Shown here: piece by piece, positions 50,603 through 59,058 of the stretch
How positions within the stretch are numbered: position 1 is the stretch's first letter
How the letters are laid out: the number at the start of each line of letters is the position of its first letter
Assembly (NCBI GenBank): GCA_963828555.1
Contig: CAWHEL010000004.1
Coordinates: forward strand, 1,488,001 to 1,552,000
Direction: 5' to 3'
Origin: JADJPO01 sp963828555
Lineage (GTDB): Bacteria > Actinomycetota > Actinomycetes > Actinomycetales > Kineosporiaceae
DNA: 64,000 bases
Translations under genes and position numbers: made by a program
The notes under the pieces: model-generated
The model's input: the letters and a program-made list of their open reading frames with translations, nothing else
What the model was told of the DNA's origin: nothing
Databases searched by the model: none

Positions 50603-51154
50603 GTGACGGCTCGCCTCGACCGCACCCGTGCCCGTTTGCGGAACGCCGCCCTCGACCTCTTCCTGGCCCAGGGATACGACGCGACCACGGTCGACCAGAT
50701 CGCAGCGGCGGCCGGAGTGTCGCAGATGACCTTCTTCCGACACTTCCCGACCAAGGAGTCGGCCCTGATGGACGACCCCTACGACCCTGTGATCGGCGAA
50801 CTGGTCGCCGCACAACCCAAGGAACTCGGCGGCGTCGAGCGAACCCGGCGGGGGCTCCTGCTCGCGTGGGAGCAGGTGGCCGATGCGGCCGAGGCCCCTA
50901 CCCGGTCGTCCATCCGGCTGATCGCCAACCACGACCGGCTCCGGGGCGGATTCTGGGCCAATATGCGGGCTACCGAAACCGTGCTCGTCGATGCCCTCGT
51001 CTCGACCGGGACCCCCCGCGCCGAAGCCCTTGTCGCGGCCGGGGCATGCCTGGGGGCCTTGACCACCGTACTGCTGGACTGGGCAGTGGACGACGCTGAC
51101 GCCGACCTCGGGCCCCGCATCGTCGCCGCCCTCGATCTCCTGGCCACCTCATGA
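50603..51154 (+). CDS. TetR-family transcription regulator
   Basis: A 183 residue repressor with the N-terminal helix-turn-helix (ALDLFLAQGYDATTVDQIAAAAGVSQMTFFRHFPTK, residues ~18-52) and a helical ligand domain. The GTG at 50603 was preferred to the GTG at 50585 because the latter lies inside the operator palindrome. Its stop overlaps the start of the ABC ATPase gene, so it probably controls the transporter that follows. Ligand unknown. Confidence 0.9.
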   Translation: MTARLDRTRARLRNAALDLFLAQGYDATTVDQIAAAAGVSQMTFFRHFPTKESALMDDPYDPVIGELVAAQPKELGGVERTRRGLLLAWEQVADAAEAPTRSSIRLIANHDRLRGGFWANMRATETVLVDALVSTGTPRAEALVAAGACLGALTTVLLDWAVDDADADLGPRIVAALDLLATS

Positions 51155-51888
51155 GCACCTCCGAGCTGAGACCTCTTGTCATACAAGGCCTCTTCCGAGC
51201 CTTCGGACATGAGCAGGTCGTCGTGGACTTCGACCTGGAGTTGCTCCCCGGCCAGATCCACGCCCTGGTCGGGCTGAACGGCGCTGGCAAGTCCACCCTG
51301 ATGAAGCTGATCCTGGGCATGCTCCGGCCGGACGCCGGCCGAGCCGCCGTGTTCGGGGTGCCCGCCCACACGGCGGGCTCGACGGTGTGGGCACTGGTCG
51401 GGCACCTGATCGAGGCTCCCTTCGCCTATCCGGAGTTGACCGTCGCCGAGAACCTGCACAGCGCGGCGCGCATGCACCGGGTACCACGGCAGCGAGCGCA
51501 TGCGGCCGCGGACTCGGCCATCCACGGCATGGCCCTCGATCACTGGCGCAACCGCCTGGCCCGAGAACTCTCCATGGGCAACCGGCAGCGGCTCGGCCTG
51601 GCCGCCGCCCTGGTGCATGACCCGGCGCTCATCGTCCTGGACGAGCCGACGAACGCGCTCGACCCCGTCGGGGTGGTCGATCTTCGCGAGATCCTGCGTA
51701 CCCGAGCCCATCGGGACGGGGCCGCGATCCTTGTCTCCAGCCACCATCTGGACGAAGTCGCGCGCATCGCCGACCGGATCACCGTGATGCACGGCGGCCG
51801 TATCGTCGGCACGCTGCCACCCGGTCGAGCCCGCCTGGAACAGGCCTTCTTCGATCTCGTCCTCACCGCGCAACGGAGCCCGGCATGA
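51151..51888 (+). CDS. ABC transporter ATP-binding protein
   Basis: A 245 residue ATPase of the DRA/CcmA-like exporter group. It has Walker A GLNGAGKST (about 45-53), a signature in the form ELSMGNRQR (canonical LSGGQ altered to LSMGN, common in this group), Walker B LIVLDEP and the D-loop NALDP. It overlaps both the tetR stop and the permease start by 4 bp. It probably exports a drug, peptide or lipid. Confidence 0.92.
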   Translation: MSTSELRPLVIQGLFRAFGHEQVVVDFDLELLPGQIHALVGLNGAGKSTLMKLILGMLRPDAGRAAVFGVPAHTAGSTVWALVGHLIEAPFAYPELTVAENLHSAARMHRVPRQRAHAAADSAIHGMALDHWRNRLARELSMGNRQRLGLAAALVHDPALIVLDEPTNALDPVGVVDLREILRTRAHRDGAAILVSSHHLDEVARIADRITVMHGGRIVGTLPPGRARLEQAFFDLVLTAQRSPA

Positions 51889-52646
51889 GCGGCGTCCTCG
51901 CGGTCGAGGCACTCAAGCTTCGCCGCGCCGCCGTCGTCCGGGTGACTGCCGTCGTCCTGGCCCTGGGCTGTCCGCTTCTCGCCGCCATGATGTGCACGGC
52001 TGCCAGAGGCGATAGCCAGTTCGGTGTGAAGGCGGCCGCACTCATCACTCGTCCGGGATGGCCGGGCTACCTCGACGTGGTGGGGCAGGTCCTGACCGTC
52101 GCCGTGCTGCTCGGTGGTGGCGTGGTGACCAGTTGGGTCTTCGGGCGCGAGTTCGTGCAGAGCACAGTGACCGGCCTGTTCGCCACGGCCACACCGCGGT
52201 GGCAGGTCGCCGCAGCCAAGCTGTCCGTGGTCGTGGGCGCCCTGGTCGGTATCTGCGTCGCGGCCGTGGCATCGGCGATCGTCCTCGGCCCGCTCGCCGG
52301 CCTGCCCCGACCCGATGCATCCGCCTGGCCTGCCGCGGGCCGGGTACTGACAGGCGCCCTGCTCATGGCGCTGCTGACCACTCCCCTGGCCTGGGTGGCC
52401 AGCATGCGCCGCGGCTACCTTCCGGCCATCGGTGCTCTTCTCGGGTTGGTCGTGGTGACCCAGATCGTCACCGCAGCCGGTGCCGGCGGCTGGTTCCCCT
52501 ACGCGACACCCTCGCTGTGGCTCGGCATGGGTGGCCCGGACGCGGCCTCGGCCATCACCACAACCCAGCTCGCCGCGACCCTCCCGGTGGCCGTCGCCGG
52601 GGCGGCGGCCACGATCTGGTGGTGGTGGCGCGCCGAACTCGTCTGA
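51885..52646 (+). CDS. ABC transporter permease (ABC-2 type)
   Basis: A 253 residue protein with six hydrophobic helices and the cytoplasmic region GREFVQSTVTGLFATATPRWQVAAAKL, typical of ABC-2 permeases. It is the membrane partner of the preceding ATPase. The gene ends the tetR operon and converges on the BLUF gene with a 7 bp gap. Confidence 0.9.
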   Translation: MSGVLAVEALKLRRAAVVRVTAVVLALGCPLLAAMMCTAARGDSQFGVKAAALITRPGWPGYLDVVGQVLTVAVLLGGGVVTSWVFGREFVQSTVTGLFATATPRWQVAAAKLSVVVGALVGICVAAVASAIVLGPLAGLPRPDASAWPAAGRVLTGALLMALLTTPLAWVASMRRGYLPAIGALLGLVVVTQIVTAAGAGGWFPYATPSLWLGMGGPDAASAITTTQLAATLPVAVAGAAATIWWWWRAELV

Positions 52647-52653
52647 CCAGTGG

Positions 52654-53100
52654 TCAGACGACCTGTTGCGCTGCAGCGCGCATGACGTCGAGGACCTCGT
52701 CCTGTTCGGGCGTCGTGTCACGGCCGGCAGCGGCAGTGGCGCCCTTGGCTCCCGCGATCAGCGGCAGGTCGGGCTCCCCGTCCGCAGCCACCTTGGCCAT
52801 CGCCCAGCGCGAGAAGACCCGGGCGCCGACCGTCTGCCCCTGGAGCAGTTGAACATCGTCGTGTCGGGGGTCGTCGGCGATCCGCGAGAACAGGCCGCGG
52901 ACGGCGGACTCCTCCCCCTCGAGCGTCTGCACGAAGCCGTGCTCCGTGAGCAGCAGTGCCCCGGTGATGTCCTTCCGCTTGTTGTTGGAGCGGGCCTGGG
53001 TGAAGATCTTCCCCAGCTCGACCCTGCGGTCGTTGTCGGGCAGAAGACTGTGGCTGCGATACATCAATCGGAAGATGAGGCTCGGCGTCGAATCCGACAT
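52654..53100 (-). CDS. BLUF-domain blue-light photoreceptor
   Basis: A 148 residue protein that is mainly one FAD-binding BLUF domain. Key residues are in register with AppA: Tyr14 (in RLMYRSHS), Asn39/Asn40, Gln58 (in GFVQTLEGE), Trp99 and Met101 (in SRWAMA). The Gln-to-Trp and Gln-to-Met spacings of 41 and 43 equal those of AppA. The photoactive Tyr-Gln pair is therefore intact. The ~35 residue C-terminal tail has no output domain, so it would act through a partner. A GGGAG site precedes the ATG. No partner gene is evident beside it. Confidence 0.9.
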   Translation of the reverse strand: MSDSTPSLIFRLMYRSHSLLPDNDRRVELGKIFTQARSNNKRKDITGALLLTEHGFVQTLEGEESAVRGLFSRIADDPRHDDVQLLQGQTVGARVFSRWAMAKVAADGEPDLPLIAGAKGATAAAGRDTTPEQDEVLDVMRAAAQQVV

Positions 53101-53207
53101 GGTCTGCTCTCCCGCTGCTCGAGCGCCGGCCGGGCAGTCAGGGCCGCCCGGTGACCTGTGGTGGACTAGCGGAATCATCGCGGAGCGCGCAGGTGACCCC
53201 CGTCTCA

Positions 53208-54632
53208 CTATGTGACAAGGTCCTGGTCACGGGCCGATGGGGCGGCAATCCGGCGGTCCGGTTGATCCGCTGCTGTCTCCGGTGAGGCGTCGAGCTGGTT
53301 CAGGGCGTTGCGGGCCACCACCTGCTGCTCGGTGACCGTGCGCTCGGAGCGCCCCCGCCCGAGGAAACTGACCGCCCAGTGCAACAACGTGGTCACCCGG
53401 TGCTTGAACCCGATGATGTACACGAGATGCACGGCCAGCCACATCAGCCAGGCGCCGAAGCCACTCAGCCGCAGCCGGCCGATGCTGGCCACCGCACTGA
53501 ACCGCGAGATCGTCGCCATGCTGCCCTTGTCGTGGTACTCGAACGCTGCGGCGTCCGGCGCCCCGGCCAACCGACGCCGGATCTGCGCGGCCGCGTACCG
53601 AGCGCCCTGGATGGCGACCTGCGCCACCCCCGGGTAGCCCTTGAGTGAGGCCATGTCACCGACCACGAACACCTCGGGGTGCCCGGGCAGGGTCAGATCG
53701 TCGCGGACGGCGATCCGCCCGGCGCCGTCGAGTGCCGCCCCGCTCTGCTCGGCGAGCTGCCGGCCCAGGCTTGACGCCTGCACCCCGGCGGCCCACACCT
53801 TGGTCACGCTCTCGATCCGTCGCCGCCGTCCCTCGCCGTCCTGCACCTCGATGCCCTCGGCGTCCATGCCGACCACGGTGGCGCCCAACTGCACCTCTAC
53901 GCCGATCTGTTCCAGCCGGCGGCGGGCCTTCTCGCCCAACCGATCCCCGAATGAGGGCAGCACCTGCGCAGCGGCGTCGAGCAGGATGATCCGGGCCGTG
54001 GTCGGGTCGATCCTGCGGAAGTCGCGGCGCAGGGTGCGCCGGGAGAGCTCGGTGATCTGCCCGGCCATCTCCACGCCAGTGGGGCCCGCCCCGACCACGA
54101 CGAAGGTGAGCGCGCGCTCGACCTCCTCGGCGCTGGTCGCCAGCTCGGCCCACTCGAAGGCGCCGAAGATCCGCCCGCGCAGCTCGAGGGCGTCGTCGAT
54201 GCTCTTCATGCCCGGGGCGAACTCCGCGAAGTCGTCGTGCCCGAAGTAGGACTGCCCGGCGCCCGCGGCCACCAGCAGCGAGTCGTACTCGGTGACCGTG
54301 TCCCGGCCGAGCACCTGCGAGGTGACCGTGCGCGCCTCCAGGTCGATCGCGGTGACGTCGCCCAGCAGCACGGTCGCGTTCTTCTGCCGCGCCAGCACCT
54401 CCCGCGTGCTCGGCGCGATCTCCCCCTCGGAGAGGATGCCGGTGGCCACCTGGTAGAGCAGCGGCTGGAACAGATGGTGCGTCGTCCGCGCGATCAGGGT
54501 CACCGCGACGTCGGCGCGTTTGAGGGCCTGAGCGCTGAACAACCCCCCGAAGCCCGATCCGATGATCACGACCCGGTGACGACCTGTGCTCTGCTCTGCC
54601 TGCCACTGCCTTGCCTGCCGTTGATCGGCCAC
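53208..54632 (-). CDS. ndh: Type II NADH dehydrogenase
   Basis: A 474 residue membrane-associated flavoenzyme that passes electrons from NADH to menaquinone without pumping protons. The FAD motif VVIIGSGFGGL (21-31), the quinone-side region HHLFQPLLYQVATGIL, the second nucleotide motif FVVVGAGPTGVEMAG and VFVVGDMA are present. A hydrophobic segment near 385-410 probably anchors the C-terminus. An iron-box-like sequence overlaps its promoter region. Confidence 0.95.
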   Translation of the reverse strand: MADQRQARQWQAEQSTGRHRVVIIGSGFGGLFSAQALKRADVAVTLIARTTHHLFQPLLYQVATGILSEGEIAPSTREVLARQKNATVLLGDVTAIDLEARTVTSQVLGRDTVTEYDSLLVAAGAGQSYFGHDDFAEFAPGMKSIDDALELRGRIFGAFEWAELATSAEEVERALTFVVVGAGPTGVEMAGQITELSRRTLRRDFRRIDPTTARIILLDAAAQVLPSFGDRLGEKARRRLEQIGVEVQLGATVVGMDAEGIEVQDGEGRRRRIESVTKVWAAGVQASSLGRQLAEQSGAALDGAGRIAVRDDLTLPGHPEVFVVGDMASLKGYPGVAQVAIQGARYAAAQIRRRLAGAPDAAAFEYHDKGSMATISRFSAVASIGRLRLSGFGAWLMWLAVHLVYIIGFKHRVTTLLHWAVSFLGRGRSERTVTEQQVVARNALNQLDASPETAADQPDRRIAAPSARDQDLVT

Positions 54633-54672
54633 GACGTATCACTCCCTCGCGGGCGACAACCGGTACCCGTGC

Positions 54673-54691
54673 TCAGGTATGCCTAACCTAC
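54673..54691 (-). promoter_or_regulatory. DtxR/IdeR-like iron box
   Basis: The minus strand reads GTAGGTTAGGCATACCTGA, matching 15 of 19 positions of the IdeR consensus TTAGGTTAGSCTAACCTAA. It lies 41 bp upstream of ndh and also 41 bp upstream of the divergent kinase gene, so either or both could be iron-controlled. Confidence 0.6.
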
Positions 54692-54732
54692 GACCTGCTG
54701 ACGCGTGACCTCGCTTACTCCATACTCACCGC

Positions 54733-56166
54733 GTGAGCACCATCCTTGCCGTCGACCAGGGCACCTCGGGCACGAAGGCCGTCGTTGTCGATTCCGAGCA
54801 CGGAACGCTCGCCGTCGCCGAGCAGCCGGTGCGGCCTGCCTACTTCGACGGCGGCGGCGTCGAGGTCGACCCGGCCGAGCTGCTCGCCTCGGTGCTCGAG
54901 GCGGGACGACGCGCCGTCGCCGCCGCGGCCCGGCCGATCGACGCCGTGGCCCTGGCCAACCAGGGCGAGACCGTGCTGGCCTGGGACCGCGGCTCCGGCG
55001 AGCCGCTCTCCCCCGCGATCGTCTGGCAGGACCGGCGCGCCGAGGAGGTGTGCACCGACCGTGCGGATGCCCGCGAGTGGGTGGCGGCCCGCACCGGGCT
55101 CGTGCTCGACCCCTACTTCAGCGCCCCGAAGATGGCCTGGCTGCGCCGCCACCGCACCACCGCCGGCGTGGTGACGACGAGCGACACTTGGCTGCTGCAC
55201 CAGCTCACCGGCGAGTTCGTCACCGACGTGACCACCGCCAGCCGCTCGCTGCTGCTCGATCTGGACGCCGTGTGCTGGGACGGCGAGCTGCTCGACCTGT
55301 TCGGGCTCACCGGAGAGGCGATGCCCCGGCTCGTGGACTGCGACGAGATCGTCGGCAGCACAGCGGTTTTCGGGGGTGAGATCCCGGTAGGCGGGCTGAT
55401 CGTCGACCAGCAGGCGGCACTGCTGGCCGAGGGGTGCCTGACCCCGGGCACGACGAAGTGCACCTACGGGACCGGGGCCTTCCTGCTCGCCAACACCGGT
55501 GCGGCGGCCGTCCGGTCCAGCGCCGGGCTGACCACGTCGGTGGCCTGGCGGGCCCTCGGCGAGATGCCCTACTGCGTCGACGGGCAGGTCTACACCGCGG
55601 CCTCCGCCGTCCGCTGGGCGATCGATCTCGGGCTGATCTCCTCCCCCGACGACCTCGACACCGTGGCAGCGGCGGACGCCGAGGGCGTGCTCTGCGTGCC
55701 CGCCCTGGCCGGGCTGGCCGCCCCCTGGTGGCGCCCGGACGCCGCCGCCTCACTGACCGGGATGACCCTGTCCACCGGCCCCGGACAGGTGGTGCTCGCC
55801 GTCCTGCAGGGCATCGCGGCCCAGGTGGCCGAGCTCGCCACCCTGGTGGCGACCGACCTGGGCGCCCCGCTGACCCGGCTGCGGGTCGACGGCGGGCTGA
55901 CCCGGTGCCGCACCCTGATGCAGGCCCAGGCCGACCTGTGCCAACTCCCGGTCGAGGTGTATCCGTCGGCGCATGCCACCCCACTCGGCGCTGCGGCCCT
56001 GGCCCGGCTCGCGATCGAACCCGGGCTGGCCCTGGCGGACGCCGCGCCGGCCTGGGCGCCGTCCGCCGTCTACGAACCGCGTTGGTCGCCCGACGAGGCC
56101 GGGGACTTCCTGCACCGCTGGCGCCGCGCGCTGGAAGCTACGCTCGCCGCGGGCGTCGCACGATGA
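54733..56166 (+). CDS. FGGY-family carbohydrate kinase (glycerol kinase-like)
   Basis: A 477 residue sugar/polyol kinase: the ATPase core begins STILAVDQGTSGTKAVVVD and carries the VALANQGETVLAWDRGSG and IVWQDRRA substrate-side motifs. The second FGGY half includes CTYGTGAFLLANTG and RVDGGLTRCRTLMQ. The order of motifs and length (glycerol kinases ~500) fit glycerol kinase best, but xylulose- or erythritol-type kinases cannot be excluded. The downstream FAD enzymes resemble glycerol-3-phosphate oxidoreductases, which supports glycerol. Start is GTG, 6 nt after CATACT. Confidence 0.85.
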   Translation: MSTILAVDQGTSGTKAVVVDSEHGTLAVAEQPVRPAYFDGGGVEVDPAELLASVLEAGRRAVAAAARPIDAVALANQGETVLAWDRGSGEPLSPAIVWQDRRAEEVCTDRADAREWVAARTGLVLDPYFSAPKMAWLRRHRTTAGVVTTSDTWLLHQLTGEFVTDVTTASRSLLLDLDAVCWDGELLDLFGLTGEAMPRLVDCDEIVGSTAVFGGEIPVGGLIVDQQAALLAEGCLTPGTTKCTYGTGAFLLANTGAAAVRSSAGLTTSVAWRALGEMPYCVDGQVYTAASAVRWAIDLGLISSPDDLDTVAAADAEGVLCVPALAGLAAPWWRPDAAASLTGMTLSTGPGQVVLAVLQGIAAQVAELATLVATDLGAPLTRLRVDGGLTRCRTLMQAQADLCQLPVEVYPSAHATPLGAAALARLAIEPGLALADAAPAWAPSAVYEPRWSPDEAGDFLHRWRRALEATLAAGVAR

Positions 56167-57563
56167 GCGTGTTCGACGTGGTGGTGATCGGGGGTGGGCT
56201 GGTCGGCTCGGCGATCGCCCGCGACCTCGCCGGGCACTCCGACGCCCCGGGTGGTGAGCCGCTGTCGGTGGCCCTGGTCGAGGCCCGCGACGACATCTGC
56301 GAGGGCACCAGCAAGGCCAACACCGCCATCCTGCACACCGGGTTCGACGCCACCCCGGGCACGCTCGAAGCGCGCCTGGTGCGGCGGGGGCACGAGCTAC
56401 TCTCGGCCTACGCGCAGGCGACCGGCATCGCGGTGGAGCGCACCGGGGCCCTGCTCGTCGCCTGGACCGACGAGGAGCTGGGCGCGCTGCCGGGCCTGCA
56501 GCGCAAGGCGATCGCGAACGGCTACCCGCACTGCGCGCTGGTCGACGCGGCCGAGGTGTACCGGCAGGTCCCCGCGCTCGGCGAGGGTGCGCTCGGTGGG
56601 CTCACCGTGCCCGACGAGTCGATCATCTGCAGCTGGACGACGAATCTCGCCCTGGCCACCGAGGCGCACCAGCGCGGCGCCCGGGTGCTGTTGAACCATG
56701 CGGTGACCGGGGTGTCGGTGGGCTGCGAGGTCACCACGCTGGCCACCGCCGGGGGGCCGGTGCACGGGAGCTGGGTGGTGAACGCCGCCGGGCTGAGTGC
56801 CGACCTGATCGACCGGATGATCGGCCACGAACGGTTCACGGTCACTCCCCGGCGCGGGGAGCTGATCGTCTTCGACAAGCTGGCCCGCCCCTTGGCCGAC
56901 CGGATCGTGCTGCCGGTGCCCAGTTCGAGGGGCAAGGGCGTGCTGGTCTCCCCCACCGTCTACGGCAACGTGATGCTCGGGCCGACGGCGGAGGACCTCA
57001 CCGACCGGGAGGCGTCGGGTACGACCAACGAGGGCCTGGACTCGTTGCTGGACAAGGGATCTCGGATCATGCCCCGGCTGCTCGCCGAGGAGGTGACCGC
57101 CACCTACGCGGGGTTGCGGGCGGCGGTCGACCACCCGGACTACCTGATCGCGGTCGATCCCGGGCAGCGCTACCTGCTGGCCGGTGGTATCCGCTCGACC
57201 GGGCTGACGGCGTCGATGGCGATCGCCGAGCACGTTGTGGGGCTGCTCGCCGAGGCCGGGCTTGCCCTGGCGCCCCGCGCCGAACTGCCCGGCCCGCCGC
57301 AGATGCCGCAGCTCGGCGAGGCCGGCCGACGGCCCTATCAGGACGCCGCGCTGATCGCTGCCGACCCGGCCTACGGGCGGATTGTCTGCTTCTGCGAACG
57401 GGTCACGGCCGGGGAGCTCCGCGATGCGTTCGCCACGCCGCTTCCACCGCACACACTCGCCGGGCTGCGACGGCGGAGCCGGGCGATGAACGGGCGCTGC
57501 CAGGGCTTCTTCTGCGGCGCCGAGCTCGAGGCCCGGCTGGACGCGCACCGGGTGCTCTTGTGA
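56163..57563 (+). CDS. FAD-dependent glycerol-3-phosphate dehydrogenase-like protein (GlpA type)
   Basis: A 466 residue protein with the FAD motif VVVIGGGLVGSAIARDLAG at 6-24 and the DAO-fold signature HTGFDATPGT. The C-terminal BFD-like domain has cysteines CFC and CQGFFC, as in GlpA of the anaerobic GlpABC complex, where it binds a [2Fe-2S] cluster. It probably oxidises glycerol-3-phosphate or a related polyol phosphate. It overlaps its neighbours by 4 bp on both sides. No membrane subunit like GlpC is seen in the window. Confidence 0.87.
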   Translation: MSVFDVVVIGGGLVGSAIARDLAGHSDAPGGEPLSVALVEARDDICEGTSKANTAILHTGFDATPGTLEARLVRRGHELLSAYAQATGIAVERTGALLVAWTDEELGALPGLQRKAIANGYPHCALVDAAEVYRQVPALGEGALGGLTVPDESIICSWTTNLALATEAHQRGARVLLNHAVTGVSVGCEVTTLATAGGPVHGSWVVNAAGLSADLIDRMIGHERFTVTPRRGELIVFDKLARPLADRIVLPVPSSRGKGVLVSPTVYGNVMLGPTAEDLTDREASGTTNEGLDSLLDKGSRIMPRLLAEEVTATYAGLRAAVDHPDYLIAVDPGQRYLLAGGIRSTGLTASMAIAEHVVGLLAEAGLALAPRAELPGPPQMPQLGEAGRRPYQDAALIAADPAYGRIVCFCERVTAGELRDAFATPLPPHTLAGLRRRSRAMNGRCQGFFCGAELEARLDAHRVLL

Positions 57564-58837
57564 CCGATCCTGGTCCAGTGGCCCCCGAGGTGCTCGTGAT
57601 CGGGGCCGGGCCGGCCGGGCTGAGCGCGGCGGCCGAGCTGGCCCGGCGCGGCGTCGACGTGCTGGTGCTCGATCGGGAGCGCCAGCCCGGCGGCATTCCC
57701 CGTCACAGCCACCACACCGGGTACGGGGTGCGTGACCTGCGCCGGGTGCTGACCGGCCCGAACTACGCCGGCCGTCTGACCGACCGGGCCGCGCAGGCCG
57801 GGGCTCGGATCGTCACCGAGTCGATGGTGACCGGGTGGGCCGGCGGGCACACGGTCGAGGTGACCAGCCCACTGGGGCGGACGACGCTATCGGCGCGGGC
57901 CATCGTCCTGGCCACCGGTGCCCGGGAGCGCCCGCGGGCGGCGCGACGGATCGCCGGCGACCGGCCGGCCGGGGTGCTCACCACCGGGCAGCTGCAGAAC
58001 CTGGTTCACCTGCGCGGGGCGCGGGCCGGTGGGTCGATCGGGGAACGGGCAGTGGTGGTGGGCGCCGAGCTGGTCAGCTGGTCGGCCGTGCTCACCCTGC
58101 GCAAGGCCGGCTGCCGGACGGCGCTGTTGACCTCGCAGTACCCGCAGGCCGAGGCGTACGGCGCGTTCACCGTGCCCGGCCGGCTGGTGCTCGGGGTGCC
58201 GGTGGCCACCCGAGCCCGGGTGTCCCGGATCATTGGCCACGACCGGGTAGAGGCGGTGGAGATCGAGCACCTCGACACTGGAACCCGGCGCCGGATCGCC
58301 TGCGACACAGTGGTTCTCACCGGCGATTGGATCCCCGACCACGAGCTGGCCCGGCTCGGCGGGCTCGATCTGGATCCGGCCACCCTCGGGCCCGTGGTCG
58401 ACGCGGGGCTGCGTACCAGCCGGCAGGGCGTGTTCGCGGCCGGCAACCTGGTGCACCCGGTCGACACCGCGGACGTCGCGGCGCTGGACGGCGTCCATGT
58501 CGCTGCTCAGGTGCAGGACTGGTTGGCGAGCGGGCGCGGTTCGGGGGTGGACGGTTCGGGGGTGGACGGCGTCCGGCTGGTGGCCGAGGCCCCCCTGCGC
58601 TGGGTGACGCCGGGTCTGCTGCGCCCGGACGACCCGGCGCCCCCGCGGGGGCGGCTGCTGGCCTGGACCGACGAGCTGGTGCATCGGCCACGGGTGCAGG
58701 TGCGCCAGGGCGGGCGGGTGGTCGGCCGAGTGCGGCCGCGGTGGCCCGCGGCGCCGGGTCGCGTGTTCCGGGTGCCATCCACGATCCTGGACGGCGTCGA
58801 TCGGCGCGGCGAGGCTGCCCACCTCGAGCTGGGCTGA
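57560..58837 (+). CDS. FAD/NAD-binding oxidoreductase (NADH-oxidase-like)
   Basis: A 425 residue flavoprotein. The N-terminal motif EVLVIGAGPAGLSAAAELARRG binds FAD; VVVGAELVSWSAVLTL is a modified second dinucleotide motif. GVFAAGNLVHPVDTAD is the FAD O2'-binding ATG-type motif. The pair GlpA-like plus this protein resembles the arrangement in which electrons are passed to NAD or a quinone. A short in-frame tandem repeat, GSGVDG twice (58548-58569), lies in the C-terminal part. GTG start coupled to the upstream stop. Substrate and partner are inferred from context only. Confidence 0.82.
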   Translation: MTDPGPVAPEVLVIGAGPAGLSAAAELARRGVDVLVLDRERQPGGIPRHSHHTGYGVRDLRRVLTGPNYAGRLTDRAAQAGARIVTESMVTGWAGGHTVEVTSPLGRTTLSARAIVLATGARERPRAARRIAGDRPAGVLTTGQLQNLVHLRGARAGGSIGERAVVVGAELVSWSAVLTLRKAGCRTALLTSQYPQAEAYGAFTVPGRLVLGVPVATRARVSRIIGHDRVEAVEIEHLDTGTRRRIACDTVVLTGDWIPDHELARLGGLDLDPATLGPVVDAGLRTSRQGVFAAGNLVHPVDTADVAALDGVHVAAQVQDWLASGRGSGVDGSGVDGVRLVAEAPLRWVTPGLLRPDDPAPPRGRLLAWTDELVHRPRVQVRQGGRVVGRVRPRWPAAPGRVFRVPSTILDGVDRRGEAAHLELG

Positions 58838-58897
58838 CTCGCAGTCGACACGTAGCCGCCCTGTCGCGTCGTCCGCTCCGTGCGGCACAATGGCGGG

Positions 58898-58939
58898 ATG
58901 ACGACGGACCTGAGGACTTCCTGGTGGCCGCCCGCGTAG
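58898..58939 (+). CDS. trp leader peptide
   Basis: A 13 residue frame, MTTDLRTSWWPPA, with two adjacent Trp codons followed by TAG. It lies 119 bp upstream of trpS. CACAAT (58886-58891) ends 6 nt before its ATG, so the leader is probably the very 5' end of the trpS mRNA. Ribosome stalling at the Trp codons would set the fold of the attenuator that follows. Confidence 0.85.
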   Translation: MTTDLRTSWWPPA

Positions 58940-58989
58940 GGCGTCCCCCGACCTCATCTGTTCTCGTCGGCCGCCCGCAACGGGCGGCC
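58924..58989 (+). promoter_or_regulatory. Tryptophan attenuator of trpS
   Basis: GGCCGCCCG (58969-58977) and CGGGCGGCC (58981-58989), with a CAA loop and TTCTC after it, form a 9 bp terminator hairpin. The same 5' arm sequence GGCCGCCCG occurs at 58926-58934, overlapping the Trp codons. It could pair with the 3' arm instead, giving an antiterminator. The arrangement predicts trpS expression when charged tRNA-Trp is scarce. Confidence 0.8.
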
Positions 58990-59058
58990 TTCTCGCGTTC
59001 CGAGCACGCCGATCGTCGTGGGTGACCTCCCGTCCTTCACCCGACCAGGAGACCCACG

